Source: Gammaproteobacteria bacterium (lineage in GTDB: Bacteria > Pseudomonadota > Gammaproteobacteria > Steroidobacterales > JABDKV01). Taken from it: DNA of 64,000 nt. Numbering within the stretch: position 1 is the stretch's first letter; each line of letters opens with the position of its first letter. The stretch lies in the NCBI GenBank assembly GCA_029862165.1, contig JAOTXU010000013.1, positions 1 to 64,000 of the forward strand, read 5' to 3'. Below the pieces are notes generated by a model that made no database searches, had not been told where the DNA came from, and saw nothing but the letters and a program-made list of their open reading frames with translations. Below, in pieces: positions 1 to 8,252 of the stretch. A program made the position numbers and the translations under genes.

Positions 1-15
1 GAATTCCGCGCCCGT

Positions 16-92
<77 letters not shown>

Positions 93-101
93 AATTCTCC
101 G

Positions 102-187
102 AAAAAAGGGGTCAGAGTACATTTCTCTGCCAACAACACTTTTCAAGTTGTCTCGCACCGGAGAAATGTACTCTGACCCCTTTTTTT
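102..187. terminator. 26-bp perfect inverted repeat acting as bidirectional terminator
   Basis: Arms at 102-127 and 161-186 are perfect inverse complements around a 33-nt loop that holds its own small hairpin. The repeat begins with an A-run and ends with a T-run, so either strand gives a stem followed by U residues. It lies between the tRNA (+) and the convergent gene ending at 193 (-), and so could terminate both. The core GGGGTCAGAGTACATTT resembles dispersed palindromes I recall from other proteobacterial genomes, so it may also be a REP/MITE-like mobile repeat. That link is from memory only. Confidence 0.7.
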
Positions 188-192
188 CCTTT

Positions 193-1002
193 TCAAGCCA
201 GCAGCAGGTAACCGCCTGCTGCAATCATCAGTAAACCCGAAGCGCGACCGATCGAGTGACCATAAGGTGCGAGTTTCTCAACCAACACAAAGACCGCAAC
301 ACCGGCAATCCATACCAGGTTCATGATCCCGCCGGCGAACAGTAATGCCATCAAGAACCAGCAACAACCGATGCAATAGAGTCCGTGCTCCAGCCCCATG
401 CGTACCGCTCCAGAACGCCCTTGGCGCCAATGCCGGGAGAGGAAATCGGCGGGTGAACGGCAATGATTCAAACAGACGCTTTTTAGCGGCGAGAGCTGAT
501 AGACGCCGGCAGCCAGCAGAAATGATCCGGACAGTACGCTGTTGGTGCTCCACATCATCATTGCGTTCATCAGACCGGCCTGTTCGAGTGACCATTGCAG
601 AGCAGTGGCTGCCAGGCTGAATGCGAGCCAGGCCAGCAGATAACCACCGCCAAATGCGGCTGTTGGGACGACTGCGTGATCCATCTTTCCCTGTTTCTGG
701 GCATAACGGTGGACCCGGGCGTAGAGCAGAATCATCGGTGCCGCACTCGGCACCATCATCGCGATCATCATGATCCACCACATTGAAGCCATGACGATCC
801 AATAGGCGGGATCCCACGGTGCGGCTGCGCTGGACATATGTGACGGTGGTGGAAACTGCCACGTGCTCATAGCTACGGTGCTCATGCCTGTTCCAGCCCC
901 GGCGATGATGTACAGCCAGCACAACAGACAGATACCGATCAAACCCGCCCCGACAATCCATCGGTCACGGCGAAGCAACGCTTCCGTTGCAGTCACGTTC
1001 AT
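193..1002 (-). CDS. DUF2182 family integral membrane protein
   Basis: 269 residues with about six hydrophobic segments. The conserved block near residues 68-95 (MASMWWIMMIAMMVPSAAPM, followed by a Tyr-Ala-Arg stretch) is typical of DUF2182 (COG5486, predicted metal-binding membrane proteins). A second conserved region around 205-220 has GLYCIGCCW, whose cysteines could bind a metal. The gene follows a DUF1326 gene with a 10-nt gap; DUF1326 and DUF2182 genes commonly occur as pairs. The biochemical role is unknown; a metal or small-molecule role is only inferred from the Cys and Met content. Confidence 0.85.
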   Translation of the reverse strand: MNVTATEALLRRDRWIVGAGLIGICLLCWLYIIAGAGTGMSTVAMSTWQFPPPSHMSSAAAPWDPAYWIVMASMWWIMMIAMMVPSAAPMILLYARVHRYAQKQGKMDHAVVPTAAFGGGYLLAWLAFSLAATALQWSLEQAGLMNAMMMWSTNSVLSGSFLLAAGVYQLSPLKSVCLNHCRSPADFLSRHWRQGRSGAVRMGLEHGLYCIGCCWFLMALLFAGGIMNLVWIAGVAVFVLVEKLAPYGHSIGRASGLLMIAAGGYLLLA

Positions 1003-1012
1003 TGTCGGCTTA

Positions 1013-1654
1013 TCAGGCAGCGGCGCTCTTTACCACACCGTGGTTGTTCAAGTGGATATGGGCAAACTGCGCATACCTGTCTTTAAATGACATTTCGATG
1101 GGGCCAGTCGTCTTGAACGTTGAGCTCCCCATTTCGGCTAGGTTGTATTCAAAACTCTGAGGCAAATCGATGCGGGCGCGATGCGTCTCGCCGGTGACGG
1201 GATTACGAATGGGTTCGCCAGTACTCTCGGCGAGTCCTTCGACGAATACACGCCCAACCCTTGCGTCAACATCAATCTCAATCTCGATAGGCTTGAACGC
1301 AGGGTCGAATACCTCCTCCATTGTTGACGCAAAAACATTCCACATTGTGGCGCCGGGATCGGTATCCTGGCCGAACAGGATCGCCAGCAATGCCTCTCGT
1401 TGCGCCTCGTCCGCGCGCTCATCGACGATGATGAAGGCTTTGCCATGACCTTCGTGAATGGCGCCAGGCCACCACAGCACACCGACGGCGCGCAAACCAT
1501 CCAGTCGCGTGTCACCGTAGTGTCCTTTATGAATCTGGAAACCCGCCATTGCCTCACAATTTCCATGGGTCGGAAGCGCGTTGAACTGGCACGGACAGCC
1601 GTAGGCGCAGTTACAGGTCACCAATTCGTCTGCTTGAATTTCCCAAGGTGTCAT
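1013..1654 (-). CDS. DUF1326 domain protein
   Basis: 213 residues, soluble, with an N-terminal cysteine cluster CNCAYGCPCQF (about residues 14-24) characteristic of DUF1326, then a beta-rich body. A good ribosome site (GGAGG) lies about 8 nt before the ATG. It sits between a small membrane protein gene and the DUF2182 gene, all on the same strand with short gaps, so the three are probably one operon. The cysteine cluster suggests metal or redox chemistry, but no activity is established for the family. Confidence 0.85.
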   Translation of the reverse strand: MTPWEIQADELVTCNCAYGCPCQFNALPTHGNCEAMAGFQIHKGHYGDTRLDGLRAVGVLWWPGAIHEGHGKAFIIVDERADEAQREALLAILFGQDTDPGATMWNVFASTMEEVFDPAFKPIEIEIDVDARVGRVFVEGLAESTGEPIRNPVTGETHRARIDLPQSFEYNLAEMGSSTFKTTGPIEMSFKDRYAQFAHIHLNNHGVVKSAAA

Positions 1655-1679
1655 CGTCGTACCCTCCGTTTGTGCAAGT

Positions 1680-2042
1680 TCAGTTTATGGCCGAAACCTC
1701 TTCAGTACGCGTCACCGCAACGACCAGCAACACGCCTGCGCCCATCACAATCATATAGATTTGCGCAACGCCCTGTAGTCCGAGAATGAATGCCATCGCG
1801 ATCAATACCAATCCTGCCAGCACATCGAGCACCAGATGTGCCTTGAAGGAGATGACCTTCGCGACACTGTAGGGATAGTTCGTGAGCAGGCTGTAGATAA
1901 TCAGGCCAATCCCGCTGGCAATAGACACCCAGTGGGCGATCACGGACTGCTCTCGTATGCCAAGAAAAAACGGCGCAGCAATCAGGACGATCGCCGCCGC
2001 GTAGTCGCCAAGACCGTGCGGTGCTGGTGTTAGAAATTTCAT
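1680..2042 (-). CDS. Small four-helix membrane protein (SPW-repeat-like)
   Basis: About 120 residues with four hydrophobic helices. The pattern 'H-x4-D-hydrophobic helix-hydrophobic-L-G' in the third helix (FKAHLVLDVLAGLVLIAMAF) resembles SPW-type small membrane proteins. I chose the ATG at 2042; an in-frame GTG at 2060 would add six residues. It is first in a probable operon with the DUF1326 and DUF2182 genes (25-nt gap). Function unknown. Confidence 0.7.
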   Translation of the reverse strand: MKFLTPAPHGLGDYAAAIVLIAAPFFLGIREQSVIAHWVSIASGIGLIIYSLLTNYPYSVAKVISFKAHLVLDVLAGLVLIAMAFILGLQGVAQIYMIVMGAGVLLVVAVTRTEEVSAIN

Positions 2043-2113
2043 TTGTGACCCCAAAACCACTAGTTTAGCCCAAGCTCGGGCAAACTGCGGTGCGACTCAT
2101 ATTGGAATCGATC

Positions 2114-3046
2114 TTATTCGGGTTCGCCGAGCAACTCTGCCTGGTAATGCGACACCATCTCTTCTGATAGCAACAGGATTTCCGGTTTGTCCTTGCGCAG
2201 TGCAACACGGAAACGTGCGAAAATCTCCCATTGGTCATTGATGTGCTCAGCTGGTCCGAAAGCGGCAATGAGCGCCTGACGTAGCCGTACCTCCTCACCC
2301 TTGCCTGTCAGAATCCAGACCATCTCAAGCCGGCCGTCACCATAAATAGCTTCGAATTTTCGCGGGAAGCCGCCGTATTCGTAACCAAAGCAATTCACCT
2401 GCACCTGTTTTGATGGTTTGTTTGGCAACCACACCCGTGAATCTTCGGAGTACAACAGCGGGCAACTGCTGATAAATCGACTGTTCGCGTGTTCGAGTGA
2501 TACGTCGAAATCAAGAATTGGTGGGATCGCCGCCGACTTGACGTATTGCGGCAATTCATCACTCTGGCCCGACAGGAAAGGATTACTGAACGTGAACAGG
2601 TTCGGGTGCCGCGCGGCATCATTGAGAAACCACACGGCATCAGCCTCGGTGTCTACCCAGACTTCACCCTCCTTGTGAATCTCATAGTGCATATAACTAT
2701 CGGAATCAGCGGATGGGCGTGCGAATGCAGCAATCGCGCCACCACGCGCTTCGATCATCACCAGCTTGTCGTCAGCGAACACGAACACGGCTTGAGAAAC
2801 CCTGTTGCGCTCAGACTGCAAGTCCTCGCACAGGTAGTGACACTCCTCGTGCTCGGCCAGTGGAAAACTCGGTGGATCGACCTCAATTGGGTGAGTGAGC
2901 CGGCAGCGCTTCTCCAGTACTGCCGCGGCCGGCCCAACCGAATCGCCCCAACTCAAACCAGCGGGCAGTTCACCCGCGATAGCGCTGCCATACATGAATA
3001 ACGGCAAAACAAGCATGATAGCGCTCATATTGATTGCGGCTCTCAT
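2114..3046 (-). CDS. Exported protein of unknown function
   Basis: 310 residues from the ATG at 3046, which has a purine-rich GGGGCGAAG upstream and starts directly with a signal peptide (MRAAINMSAIMLVLPLFM..., probable cleavage near AIA-G). An upstream in-frame start at 3148 would bury the signal peptide and is unlikely. The mature part has several cysteines (for example KRCRL, EECHYLCEDL) that could form disulfides in the periplasm. I recognise no domain. It is upstream of, and on the same strand as, the 2042-193 genes, with a 71-nt gap. Confidence 0.7.
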   Translation of the reverse strand: MRAAINMSAIMLVLPLFMYGSAIAGELPAGLSWGDSVGPAAAVLEKRCRLTHPIEVDPPSFPLAEHEECHYLCEDLQSERNRVSQAVFVFADDKLVMIEARGGAIAAFARPSADSDSYMHYEIHKEGEVWVDTEADAVWFLNDAARHPNLFTFSNPFLSGQSDELPQYVKSAAIPPILDFDVSLEHANSRFISSCPLLYSEDSRVWLPNKPSKQVQVNCFGYEYGGFPRKFEAIYGDGRLEMVWILTGKGEEVRLRQALIAAFGPAEHINDQWEIFARFRVALRKDKPEILLLSEEMVSHYQAELLGEPE

Positions 3047-3175
3047 AGCATCTTCGCCCCTTGCCCCCGTTTTCCTCCCACCATGTTGGATGAGGCAATC
3101 CGTCAAAAGGTTGTATTCATTCGACTGTCTTTTCGCATTTTCTTTCAAACACCGGGCTTTCTGCTATCTTTAATA

Positions 3176-3194
3176 ACAGCACGGCCCGTGCTGT
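3176..3194. promoter_or_regulatory. 19-bp perfect palindrome upstream of the dodecin gene
   Basis: ACAGCACGG-C-CCGTGCTGT, two perfect 9-bp arms around one base, ending 24 bp before the ATG at 3219. A possible -10 (TATCTT at 3165-3170) lies just upstream, so the palindrome would cover the transcription start region. That is the position of a repressor operator; the transcript could also fold it as a 5'-UTR hairpin. No U-run follows, so it is not a terminator. Confidence 0.4.
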
Positions 3195-3218
3195 CAAGGA
3201 CATCAAGGGGGAATAGCT

Positions 3219-3554
3219 ATGGCCAGTAGTGTTTACAAGGTAACGGAGATCGTTGGGACCAGTTCACGATCATGGGAGGACGCGGCAAAGCGCGCGATCG
3301 CGACGGCCGCAAAATCTTTGCGCGAATTGCGTATTGCTGAAGTCAGCGACCTGGACATGACGGTAGAGAACGGCAAAGTCAAAACTTATCGCGCCAAGGT
3401 CAAGCTGTCATTCAAATATGAAGCAGATCCTGCCCCGGTAGCGCCAAAGAAGAAAACTGTCAAGAAAAAGACTACAAAGAAAAAGACCACAAAAAAGAGA
3501 CGTGCAAAGAAAAGAAGCACCAAAAAGAAAAAGGCACGGCGCCGCAAGCGTTAA
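3219..3554 (+). CDS. Dodecin with histone-H1-like lysine-rich C-terminal tail
   Basis: 111 residues. Residues 1-68 are a complete dodecin (VYKVTEIVGTS at 5-15, SWEDAAKRAI, a central helix and a C-terminal strand ending KLSFKYE). Dodecins assemble into hollow 12-mers that bind flavin or CoA. The Trp that stacks on flavin in characterised dodecins aligns with Ile39 here, so flavin binding is uncertain. Residues 77-111 are a low-complexity tail in which 25 of 35 residues are Lys or Arg, with Thr/Ala/Ser spacers as in H1 or AlgP tails. Ordinary dodecins stop near residue 70. The ribosome site AGGGGGAA is strong. The tail is likely to bind nucleic acid or polyphosphate (inferred). Confidence 0.9.
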   Translation: MASSVYKVTEIVGTSSRSWEDAAKRAIATAAKSLRELRIAEVSDLDMTVENGKVKTYRAKVKLSFKYEADPAPVAPKKKTVKKKTTKKKTTKKRRAKKRSTKKKKARRRKR

Positions 3555-3567
3555 TTGGGCCCATTTT

Positions 3568-3593
3568 AAAGGGGCCCAAGTGGCCCCTTTCTG
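3568..3593 (+). terminator. Terminator-like hairpin after the dodecin gene
   Basis: AAAGGGGCC (3568-3576) pairs with GGCCCCTTT (3582-3590) around a 5-nt loop, 14 bp after the stop codon. The U-tract is short (TTT then C), so it may be a moderate terminator or act as a 3'-end stabiliser. The sequence just upstream (GGGCCC...GGGGCCC) allows an alternative pairing. Confidence 0.55.
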
Positions 3594-3641
3594 AATCGCT
3601 TATTTTCGTGGCGACCGCACCAAGAAAGGAGTTGGAGACAA

Positions 3642-4001
3642 ATGAAACTATTTATCGTCTTTGCATTGTTGGCGATTCCGCTCAGCGCGACGGCGGACAT
3701 GTATGCCGGAGAACGACCCATGGGTCCTATCTATTACACGGCAGCGAATGACAGAGTATCGATCGGCGTCGGTAGCCTGGCAGGACTGAGCGACAGTACC
3801 TGTAACTGGTACGGACATGTTTTTACTTTTCTCGCCAACACATCAGGTGGTGAGAAAATGTTGACCCTATTTACTGCAGCGAAGACATCGAATCATCTAA
3901 TTCGAATCTGGTATCTCCCGTCTTCGACTCCGGGGACCGATCATACCTCCGGTTGTACTGAAGCGACCATGGCGGTGGTGACGCGTGTCTCTATATTCTG
4001 A
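3642..4001 (+). CDS. Small exported protein of unknown function
   Basis: 119 residues with a clear signal peptide (MKLFIVFALLAIPLSATA, cleavage after about residue 18) and a strong ribosome site (AGGAG about 10 nt before the ATG). The mature protein has two cysteines (STCNWYG and SGCTEA) that could form one disulfide, and a Gly/Ser-rich start. It follows the dodecin gene on the same strand but after a probable terminator, so it is likely a separate unit. No family recognised. Confidence 0.7.
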   Translation: MKLFIVFALLAIPLSATADMYAGERPMGPIYYTAANDRVSIGVGSLAGLSDSTCNWYGHVFTFLANTSGGEKMLTLFTAAKTSNHLIRIWYLPSSTPGTDHTSGCTEATMAVVTRVSIF

Positions 4002-4103
4002 ACTCCATTCCAAAACACGATAGACAGCACTGGTGCCGTTCACAATACGCCTGGTCGGCATCGGTGTCAGAAACTTAAAAGGTATCCTGTGACGCAGATG
4101 GAT

Positions 4104-6338
4104 CTAAGAAGTCCGACCACGCGTTGTAGACAACAGTATGGGCTCGAAGTCATTGTTCGCACGAGCGGCATTTACCCGTCGTTTCATGATATCGATCGCA
4201 GCCGCAATATCAGCCTCAATGGACCGATATTCGTCCGTGTCACGGATGGATTCCAGGTAAGGATCCTGACTCAGACTCCAATTATCGTAGGCGCGAGATC
4301 CACGAAACCCTTCATCGAACGCCTGGCGCAAGCGCGCCAGGGCTTCATCTGGCCTACCCTGTAAAGCCAGAATCTGGACGTCACGATTGCCATGACCCCC
4401 GGTACCGAGACGCGGCTGCGCTTCAATGACGACTAACAGTCTATCGAGCAACTCGGCTGCTACACGGCTATCGGGGTTCTCGCGTTGCAGCAAATACGCA
4501 TACTTGAGCACGTTATGCGCGTTGAATTTATTTACCTCAAAATCAGGGTTCGGCAAATCCGGATGGAGCCGCAAACTGTATTCCATCGACTTGGCATAGT
4601 CGCCGATCAACAAAGCTGTATCAGAGGCCGGATCCAGCACATATTCTTTCTTGCTACTGAAACCCGATGCAATCGCCTGTTCCCAGGACACCAATGCATC
4701 TGAATAGTTGCCAAGCATCATTTTCTCGAAACCGTCGGCTATCGGATACAAGGGATGATCGGCGGGTAGGCCCGCGATTATCGCGCTTGCCTGCTCCCGT
4801 TCGCCAAACTGCATCAATACTGCGATCAGGCTTCGACCAGCAAGCGGATCGGTACTCAGCTCGCGCGATTTCGTGGCCCAGGCATAGGCCTCATCCAGCC
4901 GTCCAAGCCCGACCAGATGCCCGGCGACGTTTTCATAAGCGAGCGGCCATTCCGGATTAATCCGCACACCTTCCAGCCACTCGGCCAACGCTTCGTCGTT
5001 GCGCCCCAGTTGCGCATAGACACCCGCCAGATTGGACCGCGGAATTCGTGCCAACGGATCGAGTTCCAGCGATCTTTGGTAAAGGTCGATCGCGCCTTCG
5101 AGATCCATTTCCTGACTCTTCAGACTGGCGAACCAGGAATATGTCCCCGCATGATTCGGGCTCAATTCAATTGCGCGGCGAAATGCTGTCTCGGCTTCCG
5201 TCAGTTCCTGCCCACTCCGCTCATGTTTCGAGATGTTCATTTTGAGCAAGCCCAGTGATGCGTAAGCATCTGCGTTTTGCGGGTCCAGCTCCAACGCCTT
5301 GTCCAACGCTTCGCTTGCCAGCTGATACGCCTCGTCGTACGGAATGACATTGTGATTAATCATCAGCAGCAGGACGCTTTCTGCGAGCCCGGAGTAGGCA
5401 TGAGAGTAGCCCGGATCCAATTTGATGGCTCCCTGAAACTGCTCCCGCGCGGCTGTCAGTGTTTCGAGCCGTCTCTTGTACACGTTGCTGCGGCCGGCCA
5501 TAGAAAGGCTGTAGGCTTCGAGGTTCTCTGTCGGGACGGACACTAATCTGCCCTGTTCTTCCGGCGTCAATTGTGCCTTTAAAGCGGTCGTAATTTCGGC
5601 GGAGATCTCGCTTTGGATATGAAAGATATTCTTGGCCGTCAGTTCTCTGTCGTAGGTTTTGGCCCAGATATGCTCGTCGGTCTGGGCGTCGATAAGCTGC
5701 GCATTAATACGCACGTTGTTCCCGGAGCGTTGCACCGAGCCTTCCAACACCGTGTCTACGCCCAGTTCGCTGGCAATCTCGCGGAGATTTCTGACCGGGT
5801 TGCGATATTCGAGCACAGAGGTTCGTGAGATAACCTTTAGAGCGCCGATATTCGCCAGACTGGTCAACAGATCATCATGTATGCCGTCGGTGAACAACTC
5901 GTTTTCCGGATCGGCGCTGATACTCTCAAATGGCAAAACAGCAATCGACGAGCCAACTCCAGCACTGAGGCTCTCGGATTTCTTGTCACGCAAACCGGTC
6001 ACATTCAGTGTGAGCGATATTGTCAGGGCTGCGACCAGCAGCCCGATGATGCCGTAATTCATCTTGTGGCCGGTCTGTTCAGTCACGGACTTGGACCGAT
6101 CGACATCTCTCTCCAGTTTGACGCCTTCAGGCGTCCACTCGAGGATCCATGCCAGTAACAGCGTCAGCAAGAAACCGGCGACAACGAGCAACACATAGAC
6201 TTTGAAAAACCACTCCGGCGCGCCAAAGGTTGGCAACAGCACGGAACCGGCTTCAATTAGTATCCAGCCCACCACAGCATATGCGGCGGCCACTCGTAGA
6301 ACGTTTCTACGTCTGAGTTCAGCAATAAATGAGGTCAT
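4104..6338 (-). CDS. Membrane TPR protein with TolB/FlgO-like domain
   Basis: 744 residues from the ATG at 6338 (MTSFIAELRRRNV...; an upstream start would add 16 unrelated residues). The N-terminus has two membrane helices (about 15-65) and a third near 95-115. Next comes a periplasm-facing region beginning SIAVLPFESIS and containing DGIHDDLLTSLA and LIDAQTDEHIWA, the signature of the TolB N-terminal/FlgO-like domain in 'adenylate-cyclase-associated' TPR proteins. The C-terminal half is TPR repeats (for example DALDKALELDPQNADAYASLG). It has a same-architecture paralogue at 46313-48535 on the other strand. Role unknown; probably an envelope scaffold or signalling protein. Confidence 0.8.
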   Translation of the reverse strand: MTSFIAELRRRNVLRVAAAYAVVGWILIEAGSVLLPTFGAPEWFFKVYVLLVVAGFLLTLLLAWILEWTPEGVKLERDVDRSKSVTEQTGHKMNYGIIGLLVAALTISLTLNVTGLRDKKSESLSAGVGSSIAVLPFESISADPENELFTDGIHDDLLTSLANIGALKVISRTSVLEYRNPVRNLREIASELGVDTVLEGSVQRSGNNVRINAQLIDAQTDEHIWAKTYDRELTAKNIFHIQSEISAEITTALKAQLTPEEQGRLVSVPTENLEAYSLSMAGRSNVYKRRLETLTAAREQFQGAIKLDPGYSHAYSGLAESVLLLMINHNVIPYDEAYQLASEALDKALELDPQNADAYASLGLLKMNISKHERSGQELTEAETAFRRAIELSPNHAGTYSWFASLKSQEMDLEGAIDLYQRSLELDPLARIPRSNLAGVYAQLGRNDEALAEWLEGVRINPEWPLAYENVAGHLVGLGRLDEAYAWATKSRELSTDPLAGRSLIAVLMQFGEREQASAIIAGLPADHPLYPIADGFEKMMLGNYSDALVSWEQAIASGFSSKKEYVLDPASDTALLIGDYAKSMEYSLRLHPDLPNPDFEVNKFNAHNVLKYAYLLQRENPDSRVAAELLDRLLVVIEAQPRLGTGGHGNRDVQILALQGRPDEALARLRQAFDEGFRGSRAYDNWSLSQDPYLESIRDTDEYRSIEADIAAAIDIMKRRVNAARANNDFEPILLSTTRGRTS

Positions 6339-6402
6339 GGGGTGATTATCGCGGATCCTTCTCGGGGCGTCACCGTTATATGACAACGCCGACGCCGAGT
6401 CG

Positions 6403-7686
6403 TTACGCGTCTTTGGGCAGGTCGTGCGGCACGTGCCCTTCCCGCAGCGGGATTGCGGTCACAGGCCGGTTCTCGGCGCACTCCCCCATACGCGCCGCCA
6501 GGCTGCCATAGGCACGTGCCAGCGGCGCGGCCGTGACCCCATGCAGCAATGCGCTCAGCACCACGGTCGCCACGGTGATCGTCAGTAATTCCTGGTGGTG
6601 TGGGACATCAGCCTCCTCCAATATCAGCAATACGAACAGGATCGAGGCCAGCCCACGTGGCCCAAACCAGCCCAGGAACAACTGTGTCGGCAAGCTCACG
6701 CCGGACCCCAGCAAGGAAATGACGATCGGGGCCATACGGATGACAGTGAGGCTCAGTACAGCATAGACAATGGTCATCAGGTTCAGATGTGCCAGGGCTT
6801 CCGGGACCAATGCGGCCCCGAAAATCATAAATGTGATGAGCATCAGCAGTTGACCCTCCGTCTCCATGAACTCGAAAAGGAACACACACTGATTCTTTAT
6901 CGTGTTGCCAAACACCATCCCGGTAACAAATGCCGCGATAAAGCCATTTCCACCGACAAGTTCGGCGAGCACAAAACTCAGCATCGCCAGCGACAAAATA
7001 CCAATCCCGAGAAATGGCTCGCTGGCCCATCCGCGTTCGCCTGCCGTATCGAGCAGGCGCCCACCGAGATAGCCGGCCCCCACCCCAACCAACGGGCCCA
7101 GCGTGACCTGGAAAAAAGCAAACTGCACCCATTGACCGGCACCGGATGCCTCCTGGTGCAGGCTCGCAAAGGCAGCGCATAACAACACCGCTGGCAATGC
7201 GATGCCATCATTGAGCCCGCTTTCTACGTTCAGGGTTTGGCGAATACGCACCGGGACCTCCCGGGAGGAAATAACCGATTGCCCCAGCGCCGCATCAGTC
7301 GGCGCAAGCAATGCGGCCAAAAGAGCGGCCTCCCACAACGTGAATTGCGGGAAGAGCTGTGTCGCCACCAGGGTCCCCGCCAACACTGTTAGCGACAGCC
7401 CAATCAACAGCATCCGTACCGGCAGATTGTGGTCGCGCACAAGTCCCTGCAGATCGATCCTGGCAGCATCGGTAAACAACACGAGGATTAGCGTGAGTTC
7501 CGCAATAATGTGGATTGCACCATGACCGGGATCAACTTCAGCAAGTCCCAGCCCACCGCTACCGATGAGAAATCCAAAGGCAATAAAGATCATTGGCGGT
7601 GTCACAGCGATCCCCTGAAAGCGACCGGACACCATGGAAAAAGCGAGCAACCCGCCTGCCACTACCGCAACCGAAACCAGATCCAT
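6403..7686 (-). CDS. Cation:proton antiporter, CPA1/NhaP type
   Basis: 427 residues, about 12 membrane helices. The motif block LLAPTDAALGQSVI followed by NVESGLNDGIALP corresponds to the conserved (T)DP/AxGxx...E(S)xxNDG region of NhaP-type Na+/H+ antiporters, and GGNGFIAAFVTGMVFGN is a typical conserved helix. There is no regulatory TrkA-N domain; the C-terminus is a short cytoplasmic tail. The ATG at 7686 has GGAG 6 nt upstream. Predicted to exchange Na+ or K+ for H+ in the inner membrane; ion specificity cannot be read from the sequence. The next gene downstream (TPR protein) starts 64 bp after its stop. Confidence 0.85.
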   Translation of the reverse strand: MDLVSVAVVAGGLLAFSMVSGRFQGIAVTPPMIFIAFGFLIGSGGLGLAEVDPGHGAIHIIAELTLILVLFTDAARIDLQGLVRDHNLPVRMLLIGLSLTVLAGTLVATQLFPQFTLWEAALLAALLAPTDAALGQSVISSREVPVRIRQTLNVESGLNDGIALPAVLLCAAFASLHQEASGAGQWVQFAFFQVTLGPLVGVGAGYLGGRLLDTAGERGWASEPFLGIGILSLAMLSFVLAELVGGNGFIAAFVTGMVFGNTIKNQCVFLFEFMETEGQLLMLITFMIFGAALVPEALAHLNLMTIVYAVLSLTVIRMAPIVISLLGSGVSLPTQLFLGWFGPRGLASILFVLLILEEADVPHHQELLTITVATVVLSALLHGVTAAPLARAYGSLAARMGECAENRPVTAIPLREGHVPHDLPKDA

Positions 7687-7779
7687 TCACTGCTCCAGCA
7701 CCACGTTTCTCTCATCAAAACACTGCCGCAAACGATCCGCAACCAGAGCTTCTCCAGATGCACCGGAAACAACACTCGA

Positions 7780-7983
7780 CTGGCGCATTGGCGGAGAGGT
7801 TACGAACGGCGGTTGCTGACCTCGGTTTTGCCGGCTGTTACAAACAACCGGGCGCTAGTCAGTCAGATTGATGTTGCGGCAATGAAGGGAAGCAATACAC
7901 ACGAAACGCTGATAGCGCGGGCGGATGCGGCTCTCTACCGGGCTAAATCTGCCGGTCGGAATACTATTCGACACGCAGCCTGA
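7780..7983 (+). pseudogene. Remnant of a GGDEF domain C-terminus
   Basis: In one forward frame about 7780-7830 reads ALAERLRTAVADLGF, the helix after the GGEEF site in diguanylate cyclases. In another frame 7880-7983 reads THETLIARADAALYRAKSAGRNTI, the classic GGDEF C-terminal helix (ADxALYxAKxxGRN). The two pieces are adjacent and in order but in different frames, and no GGDEF motif, promoter or start is present. It is a frameshifted, truncated relic of a diguanylate cyclase gene next to the antiporter gene. Confidence 0.7.
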
Positions 7984-7989
7984 TGCTTG

Positions 7990-8166
7990 TTATCCAGTCC
8001 GATCCTTCCAATGCCAGAGTCGACCCCGATGTGAGCTGCCGCGTACGATATAACTGACCACCAATCCGACCACGATCAGCGGCACGATAAAGAGCAAAAT
8101 CGGGCTGGCGAACATCACCAATGGTAAGGCGAATGCTATAACGATTAAAGCTAGCAGGACCTCCAT
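7990..8166 (-). CDS. 58-residue hydrophobic membrane protein
   Basis: A short gene with a near-ideal ribosome site (AAAAGGAGAAACTT before ATG at 8166). It encodes MEVLLALIVIAFALPLVMFA..., two closely spaced hydrophobic helices (about 3-20 and 23-41), then a basic, Trp/His-containing tail (SSHRGRLWHWKDRTG). It lies downstream of the coiled-coil/helix-hairpin-helix gene on the same strand, but the terminator at 8253-8284 separates them, so it probably has its own promoter. No family recognised; the ribosome site and membrane pattern make it likely to be real. Confidence 0.65.
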   Translation of the reverse strand: MEVLLALIVIAFALPLVMFASPILLFIVPLIVVGLVVSYIVRGSSHRGRLWHWKDRTG

Positions 8167-8252
8167 AAGTTTCTCCTTTTGATACTCCTATCAGGCTACA
8201 TGCCCGGGTCGATCTTGCAATTCGGATTTGTACTTATCGCCTGGATACAGCA

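Noticed and set aside
278-961. 227-codon minus-strand frame inside the DUF2182 gene
   Set aside because: Shadow of the DUF2182 gene in another frame; Arg/His-rich composition typical of an antisense or shifted GC-rich frame.
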